Below are positions 9,120-17,604 of a DNA stretch of 64,000 nt, piece by piece. The stretch is taken from contig CAXXKZ010000017.1 in assembly GCA_963665545.2 (NCBI GenBank), positions 76,933 through 140,932 of the forward strand. The letters are read 5' to 3'. How positions within the stretch are numbered: the stretch's first letter is position 1; each line of letters starts with the position of its first letter. The stretch comes from G963665545 sp963665545. Its GTDB lineage: Bacteria > Pseudomonadota > Gammaproteobacteria > Xanthomonadales > SZUA-36. A model generated the notes under the pieces. That model was not told the DNA's origin. It saw only the letters and a program-made list of their open reading frames with translations, and ran no database searches. The translations under genes and the position numbers were made by a program.

Positions 9120-9292
9120 ACGAACCCGCGGTGGAACTCAAGACCGTGTGGCGCGATCCGAGCTTCGACCCGCGGCAACGGGCGACTTACTACGCACGGG
9201 TGCTGGAGAATCCCTCCTGCCGTTGGTCGACCTGGGATGCGAGTGCCGGCGTCGATGAGTACATCAATGGGCTTGTTGGTCTGAAGGAATGA
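9120..9292 (+). pseudogene. DUF3604 protein remnant (C-terminal about 55 residues)
   Basis: Directly after the receptor stop, the frame reads VWRDPSFDPRQRATYYARVL and ENPSCRWSTWDA. This is the conserved C-terminal signature of DUF3604 proteins, normally about 600 residues and often coupled with TonB receptors. Everything before it is missing, and the usual final ERAWSSPIWY-like segment is altered. The simplest explanation is a deletion that joined the receptor end to the last exon-sized piece of its former neighbour. The function of DUF3604 is not established. The 250 bp to the next gene hold nothing I recognise. Confidence 0.7.
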
Positions 9293-9544
9293 ACCCAACG
9301 ATGGTCCCTGACTGGCTGCTCCAAATCTGGCAGTGGCCCGATTTCTTTCGCCCGGACGACGGATTTGGCGTGAAACACAGAGAAAACAGAGCAGAATCCA
9401 GTTTTCACCGTTCAAACGGCGCAACGTTTTGCAGTGAATTGACCGAAATGCTGACGAAATGCGACGTTTAATGAATGTGGGATTCCGGCAAGATGGCGTT
9501 TCAATGTCGTATACTCGTGACCTTTACCTGTTGGAGTAAGAAGC

Positions 9545-10432
9545 GTGCGCCATTCGACCCGTCGAGAATTCGTTAAAGCAATTGGCCTTGCGGCGGCGAT
9601 GACGCCACTCATGTCACTCACAGCGCTTGCCGGAGACTATGAAGAAGGCTATGCCACTGCCGAAGACGGGGCGAAGCTCTATTTCCGCGTGTACGGTAAT
9701 CCAGATGGCCCCAACTTGTTCATGGGACCGCATTTCTATGCATCTCAGCGTCTGACCTCACTGGAGGATGAGGGACTTAAAGACCCGACCGACCAGTGGA
9801 TCGAGGGCCTGGCGGACAAGTACCGCCTGATTTTGGCGGATTATCCCAGGGGCACCGGCAACACGGGCGACGCCTTGGGTCTGGAATTCACCCCCGATAT
9901 CGCAGTACGGGACTATCTTTCGATCGCCGATGCCGTCGGGGCAAAGCAATTTGCCTGGATCGGTTATTCCTACGGTGGGGCAATGGGCGTACAGATGGCC
10001 TGCCGGACCAATCGGGTGTCGGCGCTGATGATCGGTGGGTTCCCGCCACTCAATGCGCCATTCTGGAAGATGGTGAAAGTCACCGAGGATCTGGCTGCAA
10101 ATCCCCCGGCAGCATTCGCTCAAATGGAGATCGATGAGAAGGTTTGGTTGCAGTCCGTGGGCTTCTACCGACCGCTGCTGACCTGGCCAGAGCGTGAGGA
10201 AGTGTCAAAGCTGACCATGCCGCGGATGGTGTTCATCGGCGAGAACGACTTTGGCCAGGGTCTGGATCCGAAATACATGACCGCATTGGCGCAACCCATT
10301 CGCAGTACTGAAACCGAATTGCGCACCCTGGGCTGGGAAATACATTGGATTTCAGGAGCGGGCCACCTCGATGCGATCAAGCCCGAAGTAGCCCTGCCAA
10401 TCGTGCGAACATTTCTGGGAAAGGTGCTGTAG
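9545..10432 (+). CDS. Tat-exported alpha/beta hydrolase
   Basis: The 295-residue protein starts at GTG, with TTGGAGTAAGAAGC just upstream giving a good ribosome site. The N-terminus has a twin-arginine motif (STRREFVKAIG) and a hydrophobic segment, implying folded export by Tat. The alpha/beta hydrolase core shows the nucleophile elbow GYSYGGAMG near residues 139-147. The likely acid lies in MVFIGENDFGQG and the catalytic His in ISGAGHLDAI near the end. Substrate is not predictable from sequence. It stands alone between a DUF3604 remnant and a recombinase. Confidence 0.85.
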   Translation: MRHSTRREFVKAIGLAAAMTPLMSLTALAGDYEEGYATAEDGAKLYFRVYGNPDGPNLFMGPHFYASQRLTSLEDEGLKDPTDQWIEGLADKYRLILADYPRGTGNTGDALGLEFTPDIAVRDYLSIADAVGAKQFAWIGYSYGGAMGVQMACRTNRVSALMIGGFPPLNAPFWKMVKVTEDLAANPPAAFAQMEIDEKVWLQSVGFYRPLLTWPEREEVSKLTMPRMVFIGENDFGQGLDPKYMTALAQPIRSTETELRTLGWEIHWISGAGHLDAIKPEVALPIVRTFLGKVL

Positions 10433-10567
10433 GGGAGCCCGCTTGAGGGCGAAGGCATGCCTCACCGCAGAGGGCGTGGCAAATAAAAACTGAAGGACCG
10501 CTGTGGGTCGTAAGCGGCTATTCTATATCTGAAATAATTTTTAAGACCGAGCCCCGAAAATCCCCCC

Positions 10568-10700
10568 TGAAACACTATAGAGTATTCTGTTTCACTTTCC
10601 GTCGTGCCGGCAGCGCGCTACGGCACTTCGGGAGGGAAAAATAACGCTTTTGTTTTAATTCCTTATCGACTTTGAAACAGTTCCTTTGTAATCTGTTTCA
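10568..10700 (+). promoter_or_regulatory. Two inverted-repeat sites (TGAAACA arms) before a recombinase
   Basis: Two dyads share one half-site. The first is TGAAACA 10568-10574 and TGTTTCA 10588-10594, with a 13-bp spacer. The second is TGAAACAG 10673-10680 and CTGTTTCA 10693-10700, with a 12-bp spacer, ending one base before the recombinase ATG. Paired dyads in front of a tyrosine recombinase suggest binding sites for that protein, either for recombination or for autoregulation. The rest of the 10433-10701 gap holds a GC-rich dyad and no gene. Confidence 0.5.
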
Positions 10701-10701
10701 T

Positions 10702-11301
10702 ATGAACGACAGTAATCCGCTTTTTGACCAACACGGCCAACGTCTTTATCTGACCAATGAAGAAGAACGACAGGCTTTTATGCAAGCAGCCAGTTCCGCA
10801 GACCGCCCGTTACGGACTTTTTGCGGTGTTCTGCATCACACAGGATGCAGGATTTCAGAAGCCTTGGAACTCACAATAAGGCGGGTTGATCTGGACGCGG
10901 AAACCATCACTTTCCGCACCCTCAAAAAACGCGGCTCCAAAATTATCTACCGCGCCGTACCGGTACCCCCTGATTTTCTGGACATTCTCGATATGGTGCA
11001 TGGCATCCGGGCAGCACGTAAGGAATGGAAGCAACGAGCAGACGACCAGCTATGGTCTTTTTCCCGTACAACCGCATGGCGGCGCGTTACCAAAATCATG
11101 ATTGAGGCCGGAATACCGGAAGGGCCGCACCGCACCACCAAGGGTTTGCGGCATGGCTATGGTGTTCACGCAATCAGCAAGGGCGTGGCCTTGAACATGC
11201 TGCAAAAATGGCTCGGTCATTCGATCATGGAAAACACGGCTATTTATTCCAATGCCGTGGGTGAAGAACAAAAAAAGATTGCTGCGCAAATGTGGGAATA
11301 G
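10702..11301 (+). CDS. Short tyrosine recombinase (catalytic domain)
   Basis: About 199 residues from ATG (MNDSNPLFDQHGQRLYLTNE). It is essentially only the phage-integrase catalytic domain, with a very short N-terminal part and no full SAM-like core-binding domain. Active-site elements: Arg in HHTGCRISEALEL, Lys in TFRTLKKRGSK, Arg-His in KGLRHGYG (the usual first His of HxxR is Lys here), His in WLGHSIMEN, Tyr in TAIYSNA. A TTG 30 bases upstream is a possible earlier start, but it lies inside the second inverted repeat. Short recombinases like this occur in transposons and islands; a Tn3-type remnant lies 4 kb away, but a link is only inference. Confidence 0.85.
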   Translation: MNDSNPLFDQHGQRLYLTNEEERQAFMQAASSADRPLRTFCGVLHHTGCRISEALELTIRRVDLDAETITFRTLKKRGSKIIYRAVPVPPDFLDILDMVHGIRAARKEWKQRADDQLWSFSRTTAWRRVTKIMIEAGIPEGPHRTTKGLRHGYGVHAISKGVALNMLQKWLGHSIMENTAIYSNAVGEEQKKIAAQMWE

Positions 11302-11311
11302 ACTAATCTTT

Positions 11312-12217
11312 TCAGCTCCGATTTATTTCGCAAAAAGCAAAGTCACAGCAAATCGATCGCAGACCCACACCTTCAGGGCCGCTATCAGCGCTTTCCACCC
11401 AGTAGCGGACGCCGCCCTGGAAGTTCACCATCTGTTTGTCGAAACGCACTAGCTTGGAAACCATGAAGTTTACCGGGATAGACCATTGCTCTGATTCCCA
11501 ATCGTAACTGGCTTCCGCGGTCAGGGTATAAGTTAAGGCGGTCGATGTATTGTAGGCGAGAAAAGGCTGTATAAAAGTACTGTTGATATCGTTTCGATTG
11601 TCGCTGCCCGACACCGACCAGACATGATTCGCCAACCCACCGATGGTCCATGGGCCGTTCTGTTTTAAGCCTACAATGGTCGGACCGAGACCCCACTTTC
11701 CACCGCCCAAAAGGTCATCGGTGGCAGTGGGTATCAAGATTACCGGTCCGACACCCCAAATCAAGCCTTTATCGGTCGGCTTCGCCGGAGATAACCAAAG
11801 ACTTTCAGTGGTGTCACCCAGCCCGGTTTGCCTTCCTGCTCCGACGGCAACCTCATCCTGCGTGATTACCGGCAAAATGGTGCGGCTGATCAGGTTCCAG
11901 TCCTTCGTGATGGAAATTGGTACGACTGGCTGGACATTCATCAGGAAGCGGTCACCGGTATCATTCACTCCGAAATCCCGATCATAGTTGAGTTGTATTG
12001 GGACGCTGATCATTGCCGCCAGAGGATTGGCCAGTTTCTTGGCCATCTCAGCTTTACCGTTCTCGCCTGATACTTCAGCGGAATCTAATGTCTCTACATT
12101 CTTTGCATCCTGGATCTCAGCCTCATCAGCTTCACCTGATACGGTTTCCTGGGCAATCGCTGTTCCGGTAAACAGGTAAGCGCAGCATATTCCAATCGTA
12201 AACACATTCTGCTTCAT
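11312..12217 (-). CDS. MetA/phenol-degradation-type outer-membrane protein, C-terminus shifted
   Basis: The 301-residue protein starts at MKQNVFTIGICCAYLFTGTA, with GGAGGAAATGCA giving a strong ribosome site, and has a Sec signal peptide. Repeated amphipathic strands (MNVQPVVPISITKDWNLISR, WGVGPVILIPTATDD, VNFMVSKLVRF, NFQGGVRYWVES) fit the small outer-membrane beta-barrel family often annotated as transporter or phenol MetA-like. The last strand is disrupted. A CGATCGAT tandem at 11353-11360 shifts frame, so the protein ends SICCDFAFCEINRS. Removing one 4-base unit restores GLRFAVTLLFAK, the expected terminal strand, with a stop at 11323. Assembly into the outer membrane is probably impaired. 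Confidence 0.75.
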   Translation of the reverse strand: MKQNVFTIGICCAYLFTGTAIAQETVSGEADEAEIQDAKNVETLDSAEVSGENGKAEMAKKLANPLAAMISVPIQLNYDRDFGVNDTGDRFLMNVQPVVPISITKDWNLISRTILPVITQDEVAVGAGRQTGLGDTTESLWLSPAKPTDKGLIWGVGPVILIPTATDDLLGGGKWGLGPTIVGLKQNGPWTIGGLANHVWSVSGSDNRNDINSTFIQPFLAYNTSTALTYTLTAEASYDWESEQWSIPVNFMVSKLVRFDKQMVNFQGGVRYWVESADSGPEGVGLRSICCDFAFCEINRS

Positions 12218-12283
12218 TGCATTTCCTCCCATGGCCGCGATTGCATATCGCCTCGCCTTAACTTCCATTGTGATCGGGCCGCA

Positions 12284-13402
12284 TCATCGACTGAGCACGG
12301 TAACGACTGCCGCATCTTCCCCCACGTCACGCATTCCCCCACCGTTCTCCTGCACCGCAACGCGGGCATACTCCACCTGGCGAGAGCCTGCTTCCTGGCG
12401 CAGCTGGGTAACGAGTTCGAATATCTGACCGAGGCCGGTCGCACCCATGGGATGGCCCTTCGACTCGAGACCTCCGGATGGGTTTACCGGAAGAGTCCCT
12501 CCCAGGTGCGTTGTCCTGCTTTCCGCCAGAGCTCCCCCGCCGCCCAGTTCACAGAAACCGAGCAGTTCCGTCATGAACAATTCGCCAAAAGCCGCTGCGT
12601 CGTGTACTTCGGCAACATCAACGTCTTCAGGGCCGATTCCTGCCCGTGCATAGGCCATGAATGCGGCGCGGCGCACAGCGTAATTTTCGAAGTCCTTCCA
12701 GTTGCTCTTTAGGCACGATATTAGAACGCAGGAGTCGACCCGAATCGCTCTGCTGGCGGCCTGCAACTTTGTCAGGCCGCGACGGTTGCATAAGACCGCG
12801 GCAGCACCACCATCGGTGAGTGGGCAACACATTGGTTCGGTCAGCGGAAATCCCAACGGGCGTGCCGCGAGAATCTCTTCGACACTGAGCGGCTGGTTGT
12901 AGTGGCACCGCGGATTTAAGGCAGCATTTGAATGATTCTTGGAGGCAATAATGGCCAGTTGCAGCTGCTTGGTGTCGAATTTCGCCATATGTGCGCGGCA
13001 AGTCTGCGCGTAAAGGTGCATGACATGCATGCGCTGCTTCGCGCTTTCCAATGCAGTTTTTTCAGCACCGACAGCAACGACGATATCGGCCTGTCCACCC
13101 AAGACGTGGTTTCTTGCAAGCCAAAAGGCTGTACCGCCACTGGCACAAGCATTTTTGACGTTTATGATCGGCAAACCTTGAAGGCCAAAATCTTGCAAAA
13201 CAATTTGCCCCGGGATGCTGACTTGTCCTTCCAGCACGCCATGCAGTGCTTTGGCAAAAAAAACGGCCTGTACCTGTCGCGCTTCAGCCCCGCAGTCAGC
13301 CAGGCTGTCACCAATACAATGAGCGGCAAGGCTCTTGACTGACTCGTCAGGCTGCGGTCCAAACCGCGTCATGCCGACACCTGCGATAAAAACCTCTGAC
13401 AA
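12284..13402 (-). CDS. Thiolase-family (SCP-x-type) acyl-CoA acyltransferase
   Basis: The 372-residue protein is a non-decarboxylating thiolase of the lipid-transfer/SCP-x type, which cleaves or forms 3-ketoacyl-CoA, often branched or sterol side-chain derived. Nucleophile Cys86 sits in NVKNACASGG. The catalytic His regions are VAEVHDAAAF and SKGHPMGATG, and ENGGGM near the C-terminus replaces the classical CGGGQ loop, as usual in this subfamily. It starts at MSEVFIAGVGMTRFG. No partner DUF35 gene is adjacent, although such thiolases often need one. The paired acyl-CoA dehydrogenases at 36.7-39.1 kb would suit the same kind of substrate. Confidence 0.88.
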   Translation of the reverse strand: MSEVFIAGVGMTRFGPQPDESVKSLAAHCIGDSLADCGAEARQVQAVFFAKALHGVLEGQVSIPGQIVLQDFGLQGLPIINVKNACASGGTAFWLARNHVLGGQADIVVAVGAEKTALESAKQRMHVMHLYAQTCRAHMAKFDTKQLQLAIIASKNHSNAALNPRCHYNQPLSVEEILAARPLGFPLTEPMCCPLTDGGAAAVLCNRRGLTKLQAASRAIRVDSCVLISCLKSNWKDFENYAVRRAAFMAYARAGIGPEDVDVAEVHDAAAFGELFMTELLGFCELGGGGALAESRTTHLGGTLPVNPSGGLESKGHPMGATGLGQIFELVTQLRQEAGSRQVEYARVAVQENGGGMRDVGEDAAVVTVLSR

Positions 13403-13520
13403 TGGGCTTCTCCAAATTGATTGGTGGTTCAGTTTCGTTCATCGAAGCGTCGAATAATTGGATTTTTGTCGCAGATTTTTGGTATTTGTGATGGTAATAA
13501 CTTCGCAGGACGGTGAACAG

Positions 13521-13647
13521 CTATGCTACCAGCTTCTCGCGCAACCGTTCATAGGGGGTTTTTCCATTCAGTGCAGCGTGCGGTCTGAGAAAGTTATAGA
13601 AGGCCTCCCAGTCGCGTAATTTCTTGGCCAGGTCGACGTCGCCTTTG
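13521..13647 (-). pseudogene. IS481-like transposase, C-terminal piece
   Basis: Reads KGDVDLAKKLRDWEAFYNFL, RPHAALNGKTPYERLREKLV and a stop, the conserved end of IS481-type integrase-core transposases. It continues exactly from the N-terminal piece at 15031-15820 once IS256 copy 1 and one target repeat are removed (DYKGD|VDLAKK). The original gene would have been intact before that insertion. Confidence 0.88.
13637..13647. repeat. 11-bp direct repeat (target duplication), left copy
   Basis: CGTCGCCTTTG here is repeated at 15031-15041, immediately outside the two ends of IS256 copy 1. IS256 elements usually give 8-9 bp duplications, so two or three bases may be chance extension or belong to the ends. 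Keeping one copy restores the interrupted transposase frame. Confidence 0.85.
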
Positions 13648-15030
13648 AGCTATTGTCAAATCTGGTGTTTAGCCATTTGATTCAAGCGGCGACCTGATCA
13701 ATCTCTTTTACCTCGATCCCATCTTTGAATTTCACCCCCGTAATCACCTTGGCCAGGTAATCAAAGCCGTGTAGCCGGCGCCATTTCTTTTCCGCACACT
13801 GGCTCAATTTGAACATCATATGCAACATGCCATTGCGCGTCAGACAACCTTTGGATCTTTTGGTCCGGTGGCGGATGGTGGCAAAGGTGGATTCAATCGG
13901 GTTGCTGGTCCGGATGCTCTGCCAGTGTTGGGCCGGAAAATCATAAAATGCCAACAGTTCATCCCGATCCTTGAGCAAACAGCTCGTCGCTTTCGGGTAT
14001 TTCGCCTCAAAGATCTCAATAAACAAATCAAACGCCTTGTTTGCATCATCCTTGGTTTCCGCCTGCCAGATGGCGTGCAGGGCCTGCTTGGCTTTGGGTT
14101 GTGCGGATTTCGGCAAACAATTCAGTACATTCATGGTCTTGTGCATCCAGCAGCGTTGCTGGCGGCTGGCCGGAAAGATTTCATCCAGCGCCGCCCAAAA
14201 ACCCATCGCACCATCACCAATCGCCAGTTGTGGGGCGCTCATGCCGCGCGACTTCAGATTCAGCAACACCTCACGCCAACTCTGAGTCGATTCTCGCACC
14301 CCGTCCTCAATCGCCAGAAAATGTTTTTCGCCGCGTTCATTGACACCAATGATCACCAGCGCGCAGAGCTTGGCATCCTCCGCCCGCAGCCCACTGTAGA
14401 CACCATCAGCCCAGACATACACCCACCGGTCCTGTCCCAGGCGACGCTGGCTCCACGCTCGATATTCCTCCGCCCATACCTGTTTCAGGCGGGATACCGT
14501 GCTGGCCGACAGACCCTGTGCCTGCGGGCCCACCAGTACCCGCAACGCCTCAGCCATCTCACCGCTGGATACCCCTTTGAGGTACAACCACGGAATGGCT
14601 GCCTCGAAAGTCGCTGTCTTGCGCACATATGGCGGCACCAGCACCGACTGAAAACTCACTGCTTCACCGGTCTTCGAGCGCACCTTGGGAATTCTCACCC
14701 GGATCGGTCCCAGGCCGGTCTGCAACTCACGTTCTGGCAGGTAACCGTTGCGCACCACACCGGCATGACCTGATTCGGTACGCCAATCCTGATACTTGGC
14801 CAGCAGCTCCTGGACTTCACTTTCCACCGCTTCGGCGAGCAGCTTCCGGGCGCCTTCTTTGAGCAATTCGGTCAACGGATCGGCACTGATTGCTCGACGT
14901 TCCAGTTCAATAACATTATTCTTGTTCATAGTGGCGTATCTCCTTTGGTTGCTTTGAAGTTTGGTAACAACAAATCAACCAGATACGCCGCTTTTTTTCA
15001 ACTGCTCAAACACCAGATTCGATCATAACT
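13648..15030 (-). mobile_element. IS256-family (mutator-type) element, copy 1 (1383 bp)
   Basis: Terminal inverted repeats read AGCTATTGTCAAATCTGGTG at one end and AGTTATGATCGAATCTGGTG at the other. A single transposase gene fills the element. It is nested in an IS481-like transposase and flanked by an 11-bp direct repeat, so this copy arrived by transposition and has not recombined since. Other copies lie at 27872-29254 and 53661-55043, with the same length and very few differences. Confidence 0.95.
13682..14929 (-). CDS. IS256 family transposase, copy 1
   Basis: The 415-residue mutator-type DDE transposase starts MNKNNVIELERRAISADPLT. Motifs include VRNGYLPERELQTGLGP in the N-terminal region, WADGVYSGLR (first Asp), LAIGDGAMGFW (second Asp), the CWMHKTMNVL His region and SNPIESTFATIRHR (Glu). 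The frame is complete. It differs from copies 2 and 3 by His instead of Arg in RLHGFDYLAK. A very long reverse-strand frame within it is a codon-bias artefact. Confidence 0.95.
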   Translation of the reverse strand: MNKNNVIELERRAISADPLTELLKEGARKLLAEAVESEVQELLAKYQDWRTESGHAGVVRNGYLPERELQTGLGPIRVRIPKVRSKTGEAVSFQSVLVPPYVRKTATFEAAIPWLYLKGVSSGEMAEALRVLVGPQAQGLSASTVSRLKQVWAEEYRAWSQRRLGQDRWVYVWADGVYSGLRAEDAKLCALVIIGVNERGEKHFLAIEDGVRESTQSWREVLLNLKSRGMSAPQLAIGDGAMGFWAALDEIFPASRQQRCWMHKTMNVLNCLPKSAQPKAKQALHAIWQAETKDDANKAFDLFIEIFEAKYPKATSCLLKDRDELLAFYDFPAQHWQSIRTSNPIESTFATIRHRTKRSKGCLTRNGMLHMMFKLSQCAEKKWRRLHGFDYLAKVITGVKFKDGIEVKEIDQVAA

Positions 15031-15820
15031 CGTCGCCTTTGTAATCGATGAGTTGATAGAACTCAAGCTTGTCGGTCAGGTGAGATCGTTCCACTTTGCC
15101 GTTCAATCGTGGGGTCGCGGGTCTGATGTAGAAGTGATTAATGCCCAGGTCCTTCAGATGCCAATGAAATTTGGCCTGGAATTCGTGACCGTTGTCCGTG
15201 CGGATGGTGTGCAGGCGAAACGGGAATTGCTCGATCACGTGGTTGACGAAGCGGATGGCATTTTCCTGTGTATGCCTGGGATAAATTTTCAAGGCTCGGA
15301 TGCGGGTTGCATCATCGATTGCAGTGTACTGGTAACGCTTCAGCCTATGGCCGCGTTTATCGATAAAAGTCAAAAACTTAACGTCAACCTGGATGTGATG
15401 ACCCGGGACTTGTTTTTGGTAGCGTTTGAAGGTGGGAATAGAGCGCTTGCGACAATTTTGAGGCAACCGATTCAGTCCATGTCTTTTGAGCACATAGTAA
15501 ACACCCTTGCCCGATATTTTGATCTGGTGATAGCGCTCCAGATACCAGGCGATTCGATCCGGGCCAAAGTGGTAGGTGCGCCGTAGATGTAGAATCTTTT
15601 CCTCGATCGGTGCTGGGGTGCGAAGCAGTAGGTTCTCGGGGCATGGCTTGGAGTTGATGAGGCCTGCTTCTCCTTTCTCTCTATAGCCTGCTTTCCAGCG
15701 ATAAAACGATGACTTGGAGACTCCAAATTTACGGCAGGCTAATACATTACTCCCGCGTTCCTGTGCAAACTGTAGACAATTCAATTTCCGGCGAATATCT
15801 CTTTGTGCTTGACGATCCAT
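15031..15820 (-). pseudogene. IS481-like transposase, N-terminal piece
   Basis: About 260 residues: a helix-turn-helix (ACRKFGVSKSSFYRWKAGYR), then the integrase core with HIQVDVKFLTFID and HTIRTDNGHEFQAKFHWHL carrying the first two acidic residues, and RPATPRLNGKVERSH carrying the Glu. The frame ends at IS256 copy 1, which removes the C-terminal 40 residues found at 13521-13647. All catalytic residues lie in this piece, so residual activity is conceivable but unlikely. Confidence 0.88.
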
Positions 15821-15912
15821 AACGCTCTCCTGTGCAATGCACTTTGAGGTTAGTGAAATCGTCCCACGAAGTCGTACATTTCATACTGTATATAAGTCCT
15901 CGACGTGTTTAG

Positions 15913-17226
15913 TCATCTGTCTAGCGCCTCCAACGCTGCCTTCATGTGATCTGGTGACAGGTGGGCGTATCTCTGCGTCATCTCAATGTTTTGTTGTCCC
16001 AACAGTGCCTTCACGGTGTACAGGTCCACGCCACGCATGACCAGCGTGGACGCGAATGCGTGCCGCAAGTCGTGGTAGCGAAATTGGATGAGGTCAGCAC
16101 GCTGCATCAGCCCCGACCAGGCAGTTTTAATGCTCTTGATCGGCTTGCCACGGTACGTGAACACTAGACCCTTACCTCCGGTCTGACGCTTCCACAGTCG
16201 CAACACCTTTGTCGCGTCCTGAGACAGCGGCACGTGATAGCCTATTTTCGCCTTGTCCAATGAGGCACGCACGAAGATGCGCCCGTCGTTGATTTCCGAC
16301 CATTTCAGTCCCAGCAACCCGCCGCGCCGGATGCCTGTATTCAGGGCCAGCAGGGTGAGTGGAGTGATGTGGTCGGCATACGCGCCGGTGATCGCTGCAG
16401 GTGCGTTCCGGCCGCGTGCCTTGCGGTGGGCGATGGTTCGGGCCCTTGCAGCCTTCAGATCACGATCACGCTCTTGCAGTGCGTTCCGCAGTCGCTTTTC
16501 CTCGTCGGGGCTGAGGTAGCGGGGTGGCTTGACAGTGGCTTTCACAATATTGAACCGCGTGGTGGACTTTCTGCGTTGCTGCGCTTGCAGTGGGTGGTTC
16601 GGGATAAGGCCGTCGGATACTGCATGCGACAAAATTCCAGACAGAATTGCCAGCAGTCTTTGAATGGTGGCAGGCTCGCGAGTTTTCAGCGCCTCGGTCT
16701 GCCACTTGCGCAGTGTCAAGTGAGTAATGGTGTCCATGCGCATGTCGATGAGGGCTGAGAAAGCGCCTTTCGCCCACTTGATGGTTTCGTCCGGTCTTGC
16801 CCGTCCCTCATTGCGATAGAAGTCGAGATACACGAGATCGATGAATCTGCGCAGCGTAGCTACCTTCTCGCTCTCGTTTGCAGCCATTGCAGCGCGTTTT
16901 GCTACCCGCAGGTCCACAGTACGCGCTCTGGCCTTGATGCCTTCGGCAACGTCGCGAATAGATCGCTCACGGTCGGACTTCGTGCCTGGCGTCTTACGGT
17001 GCAACTTGTAGGTGGGCACATTGCCGACCTTCCAGCGGTAACGTTGCCGCCTCTGCGAGTCTTCTGGCGTCCAAAGGGTCAGATACCAGCTTTTCGTGCC
17101 AGACTTCTCGACACGGACCATAAGCCCCTTGCACAATGCGTCATGAACCTCATAGGGTTTGTCGCGGGTTTCGAGATTATTAACCTGCCTGTCGGTCAGT
17201 TCTGGTTTATAATTCATTGTACCCAT
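15913..17226 (-). CDS. Island-type tyrosine integrase
   Basis: The 437-residue site-specific integrase has an N-terminal arm-binding region (ELTDRQVNNLETRDKPYEVH, the usual SAM-less prophage-integrase opening), a core-binding domain, and a catalytic domain. Active-site Arg is in LALNTGIRRGGLLGLKW, His-xx-Arg-His in YHDLRHAFAS, Tyr in IEMTQRYAHLS. The second His is Gln in ALLGQQNIEM, a known variation. It is read away from the tRNA-Pro fragment 255 bp upstream, as expected for an integrase encoded at the edge of the island it inserts. Starts at 17226 or 17217 (MNYKPEL) are both possible. The 378-bp upstream gap has direct repeats built on ACTATAAA and AAAGTCA around 17300-17335, possible arm sites. 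Confidence 0.92.
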   Translation of the reverse strand: MGTMNYKPELTDRQVNNLETRDKPYEVHDALCKGLMVRVEKSGTKSWYLTLWTPEDSQRRQRYRWKVGNVPTYKLHRKTPGTKSDRERSIRDVAEGIKARARTVDLRVAKRAAMAANESEKVATLRRFIDLVYLDFYRNEGRARPDETIKWAKGAFSALIDMRMDTITHLTLRKWQTEALKTREPATIQRLLAILSGILSHAVSDGLIPNHPLQAQQRRKSTTRFNIVKATVKPPRYLSPDEEKRLRNALQERDRDLKAARARTIAHRKARGRNAPAAITGAYADHITPLTLLALNTGIRRGGLLGLKWSEINDGRIFVRASLDKAKIGYHVPLSQDATKVLRLWKRQTGGKGLVFTYRGKPIKSIKTAWSGLMQRADLIQFRYHDLRHAFASTLVMRGVDLYTVKALLGQQNIEMTQRYAHLSPDHMKAALEALDR

Positions 17227-17481
17227 GCCGTCATTTGATTGGCGGTCCGGTAAGGTGTTTACGCACTTTGCGGACTCGCCGTTTGGGGGCTGAAAAATTG
17301 ACTATAAAAGCCACCAAAGTCACTATAAAGTCAGATGTCTCCTAAGTAATCGCTCATATACTGTGTATGCGCTACATGATACATTATGAGAATATAAGCC
17401 TCAAGGATCAATAACTTATGAGTGGTATCACTTGGGGTATATCGGGTGACTTGCGGTGTCTATTGACCCTACTTATTCACA

Positions 17482-17526
17482 TTCGGGACGTGGGGGTCGT
17501 GAGTTCGAATCTCGCCATCCCGACCA
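17482..17526 (+). other. Attachment site: 3' half of tRNA-Pro(CGG)
   Basis: The 45 bases contain the anticodon loop TTCGGGA (anticodon CGG), the 3' anticodon strand CGTGG, a variable loop, a complete T arm (GTGAG, TTCGAAT, CTCGC), the acceptor strand CATCCCG, discriminator A and encoded CCA. The matching 5' acceptor (CGGGATG) and D arm are absent upstream, and the 5' anticodon strand has decayed. This is the classic footprint of integration into a tRNA 3' end. A terminator follows at once, so the right side is native chromosome and the island lies to the left. The intact tRNA was not seen in this window. Confidence 0.88.
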
Positions 17527-17533
17527 ACTGCTG

Positions 17534-17557
17534 AAAGCGGCCCGCTGGCCGCTTTTT
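17534..17557 (+). terminator. Rho-independent terminator after the tRNA fragment
   Basis: Stem AGCGGCC / GGCCGCT with loop CGCT and a T5 run. It is the likely original terminator of the tRNA-Pro gene. Confidence 0.85.
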
Positions 17558-17604
17558 CATGCCCTATATGGGGTTGCGCGAGTACAAGCGATGATCAAGA
17601 ATTA

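Larger units (their letters stand above)
13495..15878 (-). mobile_element. IS481-like element interrupted by IS256 copy 1
   Basis: An IS481-type transposase is split by a nested IS256. The right boundary is set at TGTACGACTTCG (reading the minus strand from 15878). The left boundary, about 13495, is set by a related block AACTTCGCAGGACG. The shared core of the ends is ACTTCG followed by GGACG. The boundaries are approximate and no target duplication was identified. A long leader with the motif GTGCAATGCAC precedes the transposase. Confidence 0.6.
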
